Assembly: GCF_024129435.1 (NCBI RefSeq)
Contig: NZ_JAMXXN010000008.1
Span: 1-64,000 of the forward strand
Direction of reading: 5' to 3'
Origin: Acinetobacter lwoffii
Lineage (GTDB): Bacteria > Pseudomonadota > Gammaproteobacteria > Pseudomonadales > Moraxellaceae
DNA length: 64,000 bases
The notes beneath the pieces were generated by a model. The model did no database searches and had not been told where the DNA came from. It was given only the letters and a program-made list of their open reading frames with translations. Made by a program: the position numbers and the translations under genes. Positions 26,885-35,339 of this stretch are shown here, piece after piece (positions within the stretch are counted from its first letter, which is position 1; every line of letters begins with the position of its first letter).

Positions 26885-27535
26885 ATGAGCGAATCGCAAC
26901 AAAGTCAAAATCAACCGCATTTGTTGCTTACGATGACGTTAATTGTTTTAGAGACAATATTTACCTTCATTCTCAAGCATGATCGTGTCGTTGCATTACA
27001 GGCCAAAAAGTTTGTAGATAAAAACATCTCGATTAAAATCAATAGCTATATTCCGTATTTCGACTTTTATGTGCAATTCACCCCCAATGGACTATTGTTT
27101 GACCATAAAGCACCGGGCCGCATTGTCGACCTGGATGTGCGCACTACACTTCCCGATCTGATTAAAATTTTCATTTTTGGCAATCGTCGTAGCATTCGTA
27201 GCATGCGTATTGATGGTCATCAGGTTTTAAAAGATGAGTTTCGTGATCTGTTAACCGTATTCAGCTTGCCAAAAGTACTAGCCGACTGGAAACACTGGCT
27301 GTCTGATGCGCCGACGGATGAAGCGGAAATTATTGCTTCTAAAAAGCGTATTGCACCGCTTTTAAAGAAAATTGAAGAACAGCGCTCCAAGATCAATACC
27401 CTGCAAGTGGAAGTCAAACAGTATAAAAACCGCCTGAAACGGATCGAACGCCGTCAAAAGCGTATTAATATCATTTTTGGCCTGAGCAGCGTACTTTTGA
27501 TTATGTTATTAGTGTATAATTGGCTGAGCATGTAA
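26885..27535 (+). CDS. UbiJ-like SCP2-type protein with C-terminal membrane helix
   Basis: A 216-residue protein. The N-terminal half (about 15-130) resembles the SCP2-type lipid-binding domain of UbiJ. It has an LQ-x-K-x-V-x-x-K-x-I-x-I strand and an FFxPxGL-type centre (QFTPNGLLFD), followed by a RSIRSMRIDGHQVLKDEF segment matching the R-I-x-G-x-x-x-L part of that domain. A basic coiled coil (about 155-195) follows and then one transmembrane helix (about 195-214). UbiJ helps ubiquinone synthesis, but the canonical gene sits by ubiE and ubiB, which are absent here. This may be a paralogue. It is divergent from the phasin gene. Confidence 0.68.
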   Translation: MSESQQSQNQPHLLLTMTLIVLETIFTFILKHDRVVALQAKKFVDKNISIKINSYIPYFDFYVQFTPNGLLFDHKAPGRIVDLDVRTTLPDLIKIFIFGNRRSIRSMRIDGHQVLKDEFRDLLTVFSLPKVLADWKHWLSDAPTDEAEIIASKKRIAPLLKKIEEQRSKINTLQVEVKQYKNRLKRIERRQKRINIIFGLSSVLLIMLLVYNWLSM

Positions 27536-27584
27536 ATCTTTCATTCTCCAAAAATTAAATCCCACTAAGGTCTACTAAAAATAA

Positions 27585-27603
27585 CTTGACTAATTTAGTC
27601 GGG
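27585..27603 (+). promoter_or_regulatory. IscR type 1 operator overlapping the isc promoter
   Basis: The 19-nt core CTTGACTAATTTAGTCGGG fits the E. coli type 1 IscR consensus SYYGACTRWWWYAGTCRRS at every position. GACT and AGTC form the dyad. Type 1 sites are bound by the [2Fe-2S] form of IscR, so repression when clusters are plentiful is the expected behaviour. The site contains the -35 element TTGACT (27586-27591). Confidence 0.85.
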
Positions 27604-27614
27604 ATTCATAAAAT
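27586..27614 (+). promoter_or_regulatory. Promoter of the isc operon
   Basis: TTGACT (27586-27591) and TAAAAT (27609-27614) are spaced by exactly 17 bp, close to the sigma-70 consensus, and lie 34 nt upstream of the iscR ATG. The -35 is inside the IscR operator, so bound IscR would exclude RNA polymerase. Confidence 0.75.
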
Positions 27615-27647
27615 CTACACATCTAGTCTAACCATGTGTATCGAATC

Positions 27648-28121
27648 ATGCGCCTAACCACTCGCGGTCGCTACGCTGTGACTGCTCTACTTGATCTAGC
27701 TTTGCAGCCTTCTGAAAAAACGATAACGCTCGCTGAAATTGCAGCACGTCAAACTATTTCTGTTGCTTATCTTGAGCAGTTATTTGCGAAGCTCAAGCGT
27801 CATGGTTTAGTTTCTAGTGTTCGTGGCGCAAATGGTGGTTACCATTTAGCACGTAATGCAGATGAAATTACTGTGTTAGCAATTATTGAAGCTGTAAACG
27901 AAACAGTTGATGCGACTCGCTGTGACCATAAAGGCAATTGCCAGAATGGCGCGATGTGCTTGACTCATGATTTATGGCAGGAACTCTCCCATCACATCGC
28001 CGATTATTTAGAAAAAATCTCGCTTGCTGATCTGGTTGCACGTGACAACGTCCAGACTGTGTCATTACGCCAAAAATCAGCACCTTTAGATTCAGCCCTT
28101 TTATCGGTTACAGGTATTTGA
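27648..28121 (+). CDS. iscR: Fe-S cluster assembly transcription factor IscR
   Basis: IscR is an Rrf2-family regulator that senses [2Fe-2S] status and controls the isc operon. The 157-residue product starts [15 protein letters not shown], the family N-terminus with the winged helix (about 1-75). Its cluster ligands are C92, C98 and C104, in CDHKGNC and AMCLTH, with H107 as the fourth. The frame opens at an upstream GTG, but the ATG at 27648 is the conserved start. It is the first gene of the operon, 1 nt from iscS, and its own operator lies just upstream. Confidence 0.97.
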   Translation: MRLTTRGRYAVTALLDLALQPSEKTITLAEIAARQTISVAYLEQLFAKLKRHGLVSSVRGANGGYHLARNADEITVLAIIEAVNETVDATRCDHKGNCQNGAMCLTHDLWQELSHHIADYLEKISLADLVARDNVQTVSLRQKSAPLDSALLSVTGI

Positions 28122-28122
28122 C

Positions 28123-29340
28123 ATGAAACGTCCGATTTATCTTGATTATGCAGCTACAACTCCTGTAGATCCTCAGGTTGCTGAACGTATGATGGAATGC
28201 TTAACATTCGATGGTACCTTTGGTAATGCGGCATCTCGTTCACACGCGTATGGTTGGCAAGCAGAAGAAAAAGTTGAATATGCACGTGAGCAAGTTGCGA
28301 ATTTAATCAAAGCTGATCCACGTGAAATCGTATGGACTTCAGGTGCAACCGAGTCAGACAACCTTGCGCTTAAAGGTGTGGCTCATTTCTATGCATCTAA
28401 AGGTAAACATATCGTTACCTCTAAAATCGAACATAAGGCAGTTTTAGATACCTGTCGTGAGCTTGAGTCTGAAGGTTTTGAAATTACCTATATTGAGCCT
28501 CAACCTCAAACCGGTTTAATTACGCCTGAAATGGTACAGGCAGCGATCCGTCCAGACACAATTCTTGTTTCCCTGATGATGGTGAACAATGAAATCGGTA
28601 CTGTGACTGATGTTGCAGCGATTGGTGAAATCACTCGCGCCAACAAGATTTTCTTCCATGTCGATGCAGCTCAGGCAGCGGGTAAAGTTGAAATTGATCT
28701 TTCAACTTTAAAAGTAGATTTGATGAGCTTCTCTGCGCACAAAATCTATGGCCCTAAAGGTATTGGCGCCCTGTTTGTACGTCGTAGCCCACGTGTACGC
28801 CTTAAAGCTGAAATGCATGGTGGCGGTCATGAACGTGGTATGCGTTCAGGTACCCTTGCGACTCACCAGATTGTCGGTATGGGTGAAGCATTTGAACTTG
28901 CAGGTAAAAACCTGGAAGCTGAACAGACTCGTCTACGCGTACTTCGCGACAAATTATGGAATGGCTTACAAGGTCTTGAACAAGTGTTCCTGAACGGTCA
29001 TCCAACACAAAACGTTGCGAACTATCTAAACATTAGCTTCAACTTCGTTGAAGGCGAATCATTGATGATGGCATTGAAAGATGCTGCGGTATCTTCAGGT
29101 TCGGCATGTACATCTGCAACACTTGAACCATCTTATGTACTTCGTGCATTGGGTCTTTCAGACGAACTTGCACACAGTTCGATTCGCTTCAGCTTTGGTA
29201 AATACACCACTGAAGAAGATATCGATCACGTATTGACTATCACTAAAGCTGCTGTTGAGAAGTTACGTGAACTTTCTCCGCTTTGGGATATGTATAAGGA
29301 AGGTATTGACCTTTCTAAAGTTGAGTGGGCTGAGCACTAA
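28123..29340 (+). CDS. iscS: Cysteine desulfurase IscS
   Basis: IscS takes sulfur from cysteine and passes it as persulfide to IscU, and also to tRNA thiolation enzymes. The 405-residue product carries the PLP lysine K207 in SFSAHKIYG. The persulfide cysteine C329 sits in [14 protein letters not shown], with the long mobile loop of group I desulfurases. The PLP histidine (about 105, IEHKAV) and VDAAQAAG are also present. It follows iscR by 1 nt and precedes iscU by about 100 nt. Confidence 0.98.
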   Translation: MKRPIYLDYAATTPVDPQVAERMMECLTFDGTFGNAASRSHAYGWQAEEKVEYAREQVANLIKADPREIVWTSGATESDNLALKGVAHFYASKGKHIVTSKIEHKAVLDTCRELESEGFEITYIEPQPQTGLITPEMVQAAIRPDTILVSLMMVNNEIGTVTDVAAIGEITRANKIFFHVDAAQAAGKVEIDLSTLKVDLMSFSAHKIYGPKGIGALFVRRSPRVRLKAEMHGGGHERGMRSGTLATHQIVGMGEAFELAGKNLEAEQTRLRVLRDKLWNGLQGLEQVFLNGHPTQNVANYLNISFNFVEGESLMMALKDAAVSSGSACTSATLEPSYVLRALGLSDELAHSSIRFSFGKYTTEEDIDHVLTITKAAVEKLRELSPLWDMYKEGIDLSKVEWAEH

Positions 29341-29444
29341 TTTTCATCCTGAGATAGTGACAAATCCGTTGCTATCTCATTGAGAAAAGTTTTTTTACCC
29401 CCATATTTAATACTAAGGCTGACCCCGAGGTTTGGAGAAGCAAC

Positions 29445-29831
29445 ATGGCTTATAGCGAAAAAGTAATTGATCATTACGAAAACCCTCGTAATGTTGGCGT
29501 TTTAGACAAAAATGCTGAAAACGTTGGTACTGGTATGGTTGGTGCGCCAGCATGTGGTGACGTGATGCGTTTACAGATTCAGGTAAACGACGAAGGTGTG
29601 ATTGAAGAAGCACGTTTCAAAACTTATGGTTGTGGTTCTGCCATTGCATCAAGTTCACTTGTGACCGAATGGCTCAAAGGTAAAACTTTGGATCAAGCCC
29701 AAGCGATCAAGAACATTGATATTGCGACTGAACTTGCACTTCCACCAGTAAAAGTACACTGTTCTGTTCTTGCTGAAGATGCAATCAAAGCAGCTGTAGA
29801 AGACTACCGTAGCAAGAAAGTTAAAGCTTAA
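29445..29831 (+). CDS. iscU: Fe-S cluster scaffold IscU
   Basis: IscU is the scaffold on which [2Fe-2S] clusters are built. The three ligand cysteines are seen: C37 in GAPACGDVM, C63 in YGCGSA and C106 in VHCSVL. The LPPVK motif, the binding site for the chaperone HscA, is just before the last cysteine (about residues 99-103). The length of 128 is typical. A GGAG ribosome binding site lies upstream. It is downstream of iscS and upstream of iscA in the operon. Confidence 0.98.
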   Translation: MAYSEKVIDHYENPRNVGVLDKNAENVGTGMVGAPACGDVMRLQIQVNDEGVIEEARFKTYGCGSAIASSSLVTEWLKGKTLDQAQAIKNIDIATELALPPVKVHCSVLAEDAIKAAVEDYRSKKVKA

Positions 29832-29865
29832 TTGTTCCACGTTTTGAAATTTTAACGGAGTTTTC

Positions 29866-30186
29866 ATGATCCATTTAACTGAAAATGCTGCAACTCATAT
29901 CAGCAATTATTTAAAAAATCGCGGTAAGGGTGAAGGCATTCGCGTTGGTGTGAAAACTTCAGGCTGTTCTGGTCTGGCCTATGTGCTCGAGTTCGTCGAT
30001 GAAGTCGATGCACATGACCAAGCCTTTGAACAGTTTGGGGTTAAAGTATTCGTTGACCCGAAAAGTCTGGTTTATCTTGAAGGTATGGAGATGGACTATG
30101 TTAAAAACGGCTTGAACGAAGGCTTCGAATTTAACAACCCCAACAAAAAAGGCGAATGCGGTTGTGGTGAATCCTTCACTGTATAA
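29866..30186 (+). CDS. iscA: Fe-S cluster assembly protein IscA
   Basis: An A-type carrier of 106 residues. The three cysteines that bind iron or a cluster are in SGCSGL (about 35) and ECGCGESF (about 98 and 100), the exact HesB/IscA pattern. It probably transfers clusters, especially [4Fe-4S], to apoproteins. An intergenic stretch of about 100 nt containing a perfect 14-bp hairpin separates it from hscB; the other isc genes are closer together. Confidence 0.97.
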   Translation: MIHLTENAATHISNYLKNRGKGEGIRVGVKTSGCSGLAYVLEFVDEVDAHDQAFEQFGVKVFVDPKSLVYLEGMEMDYVKNGLNEGFEFNNPNKKGECGCGESFTV

Positions 30187-30210
30187 ACCCGGCAGTTATT
30201 CTCTTTTGAC

Positions 30211-30241
30211 ATTAAAACAGTGTGTTTCACACTGTTTTAAT
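30211..30241 (+). terminator. Strong hairpin inside the isc operon (attenuator or processing site)
   Basis: Perfect 14-bp arms (30211-30224 and 30228-30241) flank a TTT loop, between iscA and hscB. The 3' arm ends in four T then AA and TT, so it could act as a partial terminator. The hairpin would also stabilise a 3' end of an iscRSUA transcript. Whether it terminates or only protects RNA cannot be told from sequence. Confidence 0.6.
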
Positions 30242-30289
30242 TGCATTTATACAGTTATTTTTGCACATTAATCGCGGATCCCATCTCCC

Positions 30290-30805
30290 ATGAATCATTT
30301 TGAGTTGTTCAACCTTCCTGTAGCACTCGATATTGATTTGGCGGCTTTAAAGACTGAATTTTTAAAGTTGCAGCAACAATATCATCCAGATAAAGCTGAA
30401 GACAAAGATCAGGCTCTGATTAAATCAAGTGATATCAATCAGGCATTTAAAGCCTTGTCAGCGGTCGATAGCCGTGCAGCGTATTTACTGTCTCTCAAGA
30501 AACAGGATTATCACTTAGATCAGTCGATCAGTGATTTTGAATTCTTGCAGGACGCTCTGGAAATTCGTGAACAACTTGACGATGCAACTTCTGCTGAAGA
30601 TTTAACTTCACTGAAAGTCGAAGTCCAGCAATGGATTGAAGGCTTGGTTCGCGAGTTCAAAATTGATTATGCGGATCAAGACTGGGCCGAAGCACGCGAT
30701 ACAGTGCGCAAACTACGCTTCTTCGTTAAAGTCATGGCCGATATCGACAAAGCGGAAGACCGCTTCCTGGACGATGACAGCTTTGATCTTGATGATGATT
30801 TCTAA
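30290..30805 (+). CDS. hscB: Fe-S assembly co-chaperone HscB
   Basis: HscB is a J-type co-chaperone that brings IscU to HscA. The J domain (about 1-75) contains the HPD motif in QQYHPDKAED, essential for stimulating the HscA ATPase. The C-terminal three-helix domain (about 90-160) binds IscU. It is 171 residues, the usual size, with an acidic Asp-rich tail. The J domain lacks the cysteine pairs of eukaryotic forms. It is followed 41 nt later by hscA. Confidence 0.96.
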   Translation: MNHFELFNLPVALDIDLAALKTEFLKLQQQYHPDKAEDKDQALIKSSDINQAFKALSAVDSRAAYLLSLKKQDYHLDQSISDFEFLQDALEIREQLDDATSAEDLTSLKVEVQQWIEGLVREFKIDYADQDWAEARDTVRKLRFFVKVMADIDKAEDRFLDDDSFDLDDDF

Positions 30806-30846
30806 TTTTTAGTATTTAACATTTAACGTGCAAAGGATGTAACACT

Positions 30847-32706
30847 ATGGCTCTCTTGCAAATTGCAGAACCAGGTCAATCAAGTGCACCACATGAACAC
30901 CGCATTGCGATTGGTATCGATTTAGGCACCACCCACTCTTTGGTTGCCACGGTTCTTTCAGGTAAAGCCAAAGTACTTAATGACGAACAAGGTCGTGTGC
31001 TACTTCCTTCTATCGTGCATTATGCAGAACAACAGACTCAATACGGCAATGAAGCTGCGCCTTTCATTACTACTGACCCTAAAAACACCATCGTTTCTGT
31101 GAAACGATTTATGGGTCGTTCGAAAGCTGACATCAAATTCCAGCATCCTTATGCCTTGGTTGGTGAAGCCAATGAAATGCCAGCTTTTGAAACTGCGCAA
31201 GGCCGTAAGACGCCGGTTGAGATTTCTGCAGAAATTTTAAAGCAGTTGAAAGACCGCGCTGAAGCCAGTCTGCAAAATCCGGTCAATGGTGCCGTTATTA
31301 CAGTTCCGGCGTACTTCGATGAAGCACAGCGTCAGGCAACCCGTGATGCTGCCCAGCTTGCCGGTTTGAATGTTCTACGTTTATTGAATGAGCCAACCGC
31401 TGCTGCTGTGGCCTATGGTCTGGACCAAGAAAGCAATCTGAGTACAGATCGTAACTATGTAATTTATGACTTGGGCGGCGGTACCTTTGACGTTTCGATC
31501 CTGCGCTTCTCTCAAGGTGTGTTTGAAGTTCTGGCAACCGGTGGCCACACCGCTCTCGGTGGGGATGACCTGGATCGTTTGATCCTGAAATGGGCCAAGA
31601 AACAGCTGAATATCGACACTTTGAATGATGCAGAATATGCACATTTTGTCGTTGCGGCACGCAAAGCCAAAGAAGCTTTGTCTGATGCAGATTCAGTTCA
31701 ACTCAAATTGCTTGATCAGGTATTGACGCTTGACCGTCCGACATTTGAAGAGATCATTAAAGTTGCTTTGGATAAAACCATCAGCGTATGTAAGCGTGTG
31801 ATGCGTGATGCCAAGCTTGAACTAAATGACATTCAGAATGTCGTTTTGGTCGGTGGCTCGACACGTTCTTATGCAGTACAAAAAGCCGTGCGTGAAGTGT
31901 TCAACCAAGAACCACTTTGCACCATTAACCCGGATGAAGTGGTTGCGATTGGCGCATCAATTACTGCGAACCAATTGATTGGCAACTCGACTGATGGCTC
32001 ATTGTTATTAGACGTGACGCCTCTGTCTCTTGGTCTTGAAACCATGGGCGGACTGGTTGAACGATTAATTTCGCGTAATACTGCGATTCCAGTCGCTCGT
32101 CGTCAGGAATTTACCACTTATCAAGATGGCCAGACTGCCATGTTAATTCATGTGGTTCAAGGTGAACGTGATCTGGTTGAACATTGCCGTAGTCTGGGCC
32201 GATTTGTGCTGCATGGCATTCTGCCAATGACTGCCGGTCAGGCACGTATTGAAGTAACGTTCCAGGTCGATGCTGATGGCTTGCTGACTGTATCTGCGAA
32301 AGAAACCACCTCTGGCGTGACGGCTCAAATCGATATCAAACCATCTTATGGTTTGTCTGGTGAAGATACTGAACGCCTATTACTAGACGGTTATAAATTC
32401 GCTGAAGAAGATAAGAATCTTCGTCATTTGAATGAAACCAAAGTTGAAGCACAGCGTGAACTGGAAGCACTGGTTCAGGCACTCAAAGCGGATGCCGGTC
32501 TTTTGACTGAGGAACAGCTTGCAGCACTGCAAACTGCGCAAGCACAACTTGAAACTCAGCTTCAGGGTTCAGATATCAAAGCGATTGAATCTGCCGTTGA
32601 ACAGCTTAAAATACATAGTGATGCTTTTGCAGCAGCACGTATGAATCAACATATTGATGCAGCTCTTAAGGGCACTAAACTCGACGACTGGTCAAACTCA
32701 AACTAA
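30847..32706 (+). CDS. hscA: Fe-S assembly chaperone HscA
   Basis: HscA is a specialised Hsp70 that uses ATP to release clusters from IscU by binding its LPPVK motif. The 619-residue product starts its nucleotide-binding domain with [12 protein letters not shown] (about 23-34). The second phosphate loop [11 protein letters not shown] (about 208-218) and the VGGSTR motif (about 337-342) follow. The substrate-binding domain is about 395-510 and the lid ends near 610. The short C-terminus without an EEVD-like end separates it from DnaK. It lies between hscB and fdx. Confidence 0.97.
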   Translation: MALLQIAEPGQSSAPHEHRIAIGIDLGTTHSLVATVLSGKAKVLNDEQGRVLLPSIVHYAEQQTQYGNEAAPFITTDPKNTIVSVKRFMGRSKADIKFQHPYALVGEANEMPAFETAQGRKTPVEISAEILKQLKDRAEASLQNPVNGAVITVPAYFDEAQRQATRDAAQLAGLNVLRLLNEPTAAAVAYGLDQESNLSTDRNYVIYDLGGGTFDVSILRFSQGVFEVLATGGHTALGGDDLDRLILKWAKKQLNIDTLNDAEYAHFVVAARKAKEALSDADSVQLKLLDQVLTLDRPTFEEIIKVALDKTISVCKRVMRDAKLELNDIQNVVLVGGSTRSYAVQKAVREVFNQEPLCTINPDEVVAIGASITANQLIGNSTDGSLLLDVTPLSLGLETMGGLVERLISRNTAIPVARRQEFTTYQDGQTAMLIHVVQGERDLVEHCRSLGRFVLHGILPMTAGQARIEVTFQVDADGLLTVSAKETTSGVTAQIDIKPSYGLSGEDTERLLLDGYKFAEEDKNLRHLNETKVEAQRELEALVQALKADAGLLTEEQLAALQTAQAQLETQLQGSDIKAIESAVEQLKIHSDAFAAARMNQHIDAALKGTKLDDWSNSN

Positions 32707-32721
32707 TTTAAGGTAACGACT

Positions 32722-33060
32722 ATGCCACGTATTAAAGTTCTTCCACATGCGCAGATTTGCCCCAAAGGTGCTGAGTTTGAAGTCGAACAAAATGCCAATC
32801 TTTGTGAAAGCCTACTGAAAAATGGCATTAAAATCGAACATGCCTGCGATATGTCAGCAGCGTGTACGACCTGTCATGTGGTAGTACGCAAAGGTTTTGA
32901 CAGTCTGGAAGAAATGGATGATGTTGAAGCTGACTTACTCGATCGTGCTTGGGGTCTAGAACCTGATTCACGTCTTTCTTGTCAGGTTAAACTGGACGAT
33001 GAAGATCTGGAAATCGAAATTCCAAAATACACGATTAACCATGCTTCAGAAAACCACTAA
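32722..33060 (+). CDS. fdx: ISC-type [2Fe-2S] ferredoxin
   Basis: The adrenodoxin-type ferredoxin that supplies electrons for cluster assembly. Its 112 residues include the ligand cysteines in CDMSAACTTC (about 42, 48 and 51) and SCQV (about 88). The downstream acidic segment (DDEDLEIEIP) is usual for ISC ferredoxins. It lies 15 nt after hscA and is the last gene; a strong terminator follows at once. No iscX-like gene comes after it, unlike in E. coli. Confidence 0.96.
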   Translation: MPRIKVLPHAQICPKGAEFEVEQNANLCESLLKNGIKIEHACDMSAACTTCHVVVRKGFDSLEEMDDVEADLLDRAWGLEPDSRLSCQVKLDDEDLEIEIPKYTINHASENH

Positions 33061-33082
33061 GATTTTCCTTGCAGGCTAAAAT

Positions 33083-33110
33083 AAAAAACCACGCTCAGGC
33101 GTGGTTTTTT
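33083..33110. terminator. Terminator at the end of the isc operon
   Basis: Six-A run, perfect stem CCACGC / GCGTGG with a TCAG loop and six-T run. It can serve both the isc operon and the convergent cyclase gene. Confidence 0.92.
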
Positions 33111-33174
33111 CTATTTAAATATAAGCATTTTTAATCAAATTTTTTTATTTGGCTTGAGTTAATTTAGATAAATT

Positions 33175-34620
33175 TTAAATATGTTCAATCACTTCATCTT
33201 CCAGCTTCAGTTTGACAATGCCTTGTGAATTGGTCATTTTCTGCTGAGTTTCAATGCGTTTAATCATTTTTTCCAGCACATGAATCAGCTCAGGATATTC
33301 AAAGTTTTGCACTTCATCCAGATTCAGCAATAAATGAAAGCCCTTATATTCATAATCGAACCAGCGCTGATACTCGACTTTCTGAGACGCGTATTTTTCC
33401 ATGACCTGCCAGGTTCTTACAGGTGCTTTAATGCCTTTCAGGAAAATCGGCTTTTTCGGTGCACAAAGATAATCATCTTTGATCAGATTATGGGTATCTT
33501 CTGAAATCAGGATTTCATCAACTTCCGCCGCACTTTGCAAACGTGCTGCCAGGTTAGCATCACGCCCCACAATAGTATAAGCCATACGATGCGTTGCCCC
33601 ATAATTCCCTACGTGGCAATAACCGGTTGAAATCCCCATACGAATATGCAGTGGCGGATAACCCATTTTAATCCAGCGCTCACGCAGCAATTTCATTTGC
33701 TGACGCATCGCCAATGCCATTTCCATGCAGTTCTTGGCATCCCGTTCCACACCTTCAGAGTTCGGATCACCAAAGAAAATCAAGATGGCATCACCCATGA
33801 ATTTATCAACAGTCGCTTCATAATTTTTAGCGATTTCGGTCATATGCCGCAGATAGTCATTCAACAGGAATGCTAAATCATCTGGAATCAGGGTTTCAGA
33901 TAACTCTGTAAAGCCTTGAATATCAGAGAAAAAGATCGTCAACTTTTTACGTTTATATTCAATTTTGGCTTCAGATTCACCTTTCATAATGGATTGCCAT
34001 AACTGCACGGGCGCATAGCGACTCAGTTGATTGGCAAATTCCATATAACGATTCATCTGTTCGAAATAATGGTCTTTTTTCTGGGTCATGTATTTCACAC
34101 GACCACTTTGATAAAAACTTCCGACACCAAAATAGGTAATCAGACAGATAAAGCCTAAAACGGTCAACTCACTGCTGGTCGGTTCGAAATAATTATTAAA
34201 CCCAAAGACCAGAATATTGGCCAGATAAAAAAGCGTAATCCCGATCAGGCTGGCCAGACAGGCCATCATAAATGAAATTTTATTGCTGATCGCGGTATAG
34301 AGTACTGCGATCAGACCCAGCAAGGACAAGACCAAGTCCAGATGCACGGCCGCCAAAACCACCGAAATGACAATGACATCGATCAGGAAAAGAATATTAC
34401 GCCGAATGTGATAATCATGACGATAGATCAGCCAGCGAGATAGTTTCGGTGTAATTAGCAAAACCAGAAACAGAAAAAATGGAACAAAAAGCTGATACTG
34501 GGTATCTGGTTCAGTGTAATGAAAGACGACCAGAACCAGAGACAGCATGATGTATCCCATCATGCGATGGAAATATTCAAACTGATGGGGTTCTTTTTGA
34601 GTCCAGTCGTCTAATTGCAC
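33175..34620 (-). CDS. Membrane class III adenylate/guanylate cyclase
   Basis: A 481-residue protein with about six transmembrane helices in the first 170 residues, then a linker and a class III cyclase domain (about 220-415). The first metal aspartate is in FFSDIQGFT and the second in DKFMGDAILIFFG, so both catalytic metal sites look intact. The RMGISTGYCHVGNYG stretch and DANLAARLQ also fit. It makes a cyclic nucleotide, most likely cAMP; I cannot fix ATP or GTP preference. It follows the HIT gene on the same strand with a 55-nt gap, so cotranscription is possible. The membrane part is not a named sensor domain. Confidence 0.9.
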   Translation of the reverse strand: MQLDDWTQKEPHQFEYFHRMMGYIMLSLVLVVFHYTEPDTQYQLFVPFFLFLVLLITPKLSRWLIYRHDYHIRRNILFLIDVIVISVVLAAVHLDLVLSLLGLIAVLYTAISNKISFMMACLASLIGITLFYLANILVFGFNNYFEPTSSELTVLGFICLITYFGVGSFYQSGRVKYMTQKKDHYFEQMNRYMEFANQLSRYAPVQLWQSIMKGESEAKIEYKRKKLTIFFSDIQGFTELSETLIPDDLAFLLNDYLRHMTEIAKNYEATVDKFMGDAILIFFGDPNSEGVERDAKNCMEMALAMRQQMKLLRERWIKMGYPPLHIRMGISTGYCHVGNYGATHRMAYTIVGRDANLAARLQSAAEVDEILISEDTHNLIKDDYLCAPKKPIFLKGIKAPVRTWQVMEKYASQKVEYQRWFDYEYKGFHLLLNLDEVQNFEYPELIHVLEKMIKRIETQQKMTNSQGIVKLKLEDEVIEHI

Positions 34621-34675
34621 TCACTCACTCCCTGAAGTCCGCAACTGTCCATGGTTCTCGGAATGCCTTGGCTAA

Positions 34676-35110
34676 TTAGTCCATGCGCCAGTCAAATGGC
34701 ATATCGCCCTGACCACGCAAAGCCAGCATTAAGGTTTGACGCATATGTGCCAGTACTTCACTGCTATAAGGAACAGCAGGTGTACCCCAAACCGGCTTCG
34801 GCCATGCAACATCGTTCTGATAACGGACTACATGATGAAAATGCAATTGCGGCACCATATTACCCAGCGCTGCTACATTCATTTTATCCGCACGGAAAAC
34901 ACGTGCCAGCTGGCTTGATAACCAGCTTGACTCTCTTAAAAACTGCTCTTGGTCAGCTTGGCTCAATTCATATAATTCAGAGACACCCGGCACACGTGGA
35001 ATCAGAATGAGCCAGGGAAATTGCATATCATTCATCAAACGACATGTTGACAAAGGAAAGTCGCCTACAAAAAACGTATCTTGAGCAAGTTGTGGATGCA
35101 AACTAAACAT
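34676..35110 (-). CDS. HIT domain protein with variant triad
   Basis: A 144-residue protein of the HIT superfamily. The segment ends in QLHFHHVVRYQ (about 98-108), followed by AWP and a PVWG motif usual in proteobacterial members. The canonical pattern is His-x-His-x-His-x-x; here the first position is Gln (Q-L-H-F-H-H-V-V), while the central His residues stay. The fold and probable nucleotide binding are intact, but hydrolase or transferase activity is uncertain. It is upstream of the cyclase gene. An interaction in nucleotide metabolism is only speculation from proximity. Confidence 0.87.
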   Translation of the reverse strand: MFSLHPQLAQDTFFVGDFPLSTCRLMNDMQFPWLILIPRVPGVSELYELSQADQEQFLRESSWLSSQLARVFRADKMNVAALGNMVPQLHFHHVVRYQNDVAWPKPVWGTPAVPYSSEVLAHMRQTLMLALRGQGDMPFDWRMD

Positions 35111-35339
35111 ATCTTTATAAATGATGCAAAATTAGAATGATGGCTAATACTAACATATCCAACTGAAGCTGAATATTGAAAGCAATGTGTTTAAAGACAA
35201 ATTCTCATGATTTGTTGCGAAGCACATCACAACAATTACTGTAAACAATTCATTAAAAAAATCAAGCCTGTTGTTCCTGCAAACTTCATTGGAAAATGAA
35301 ATCCAAACTGAATTTTCAGGCTGATTTAATCGAATAAAA

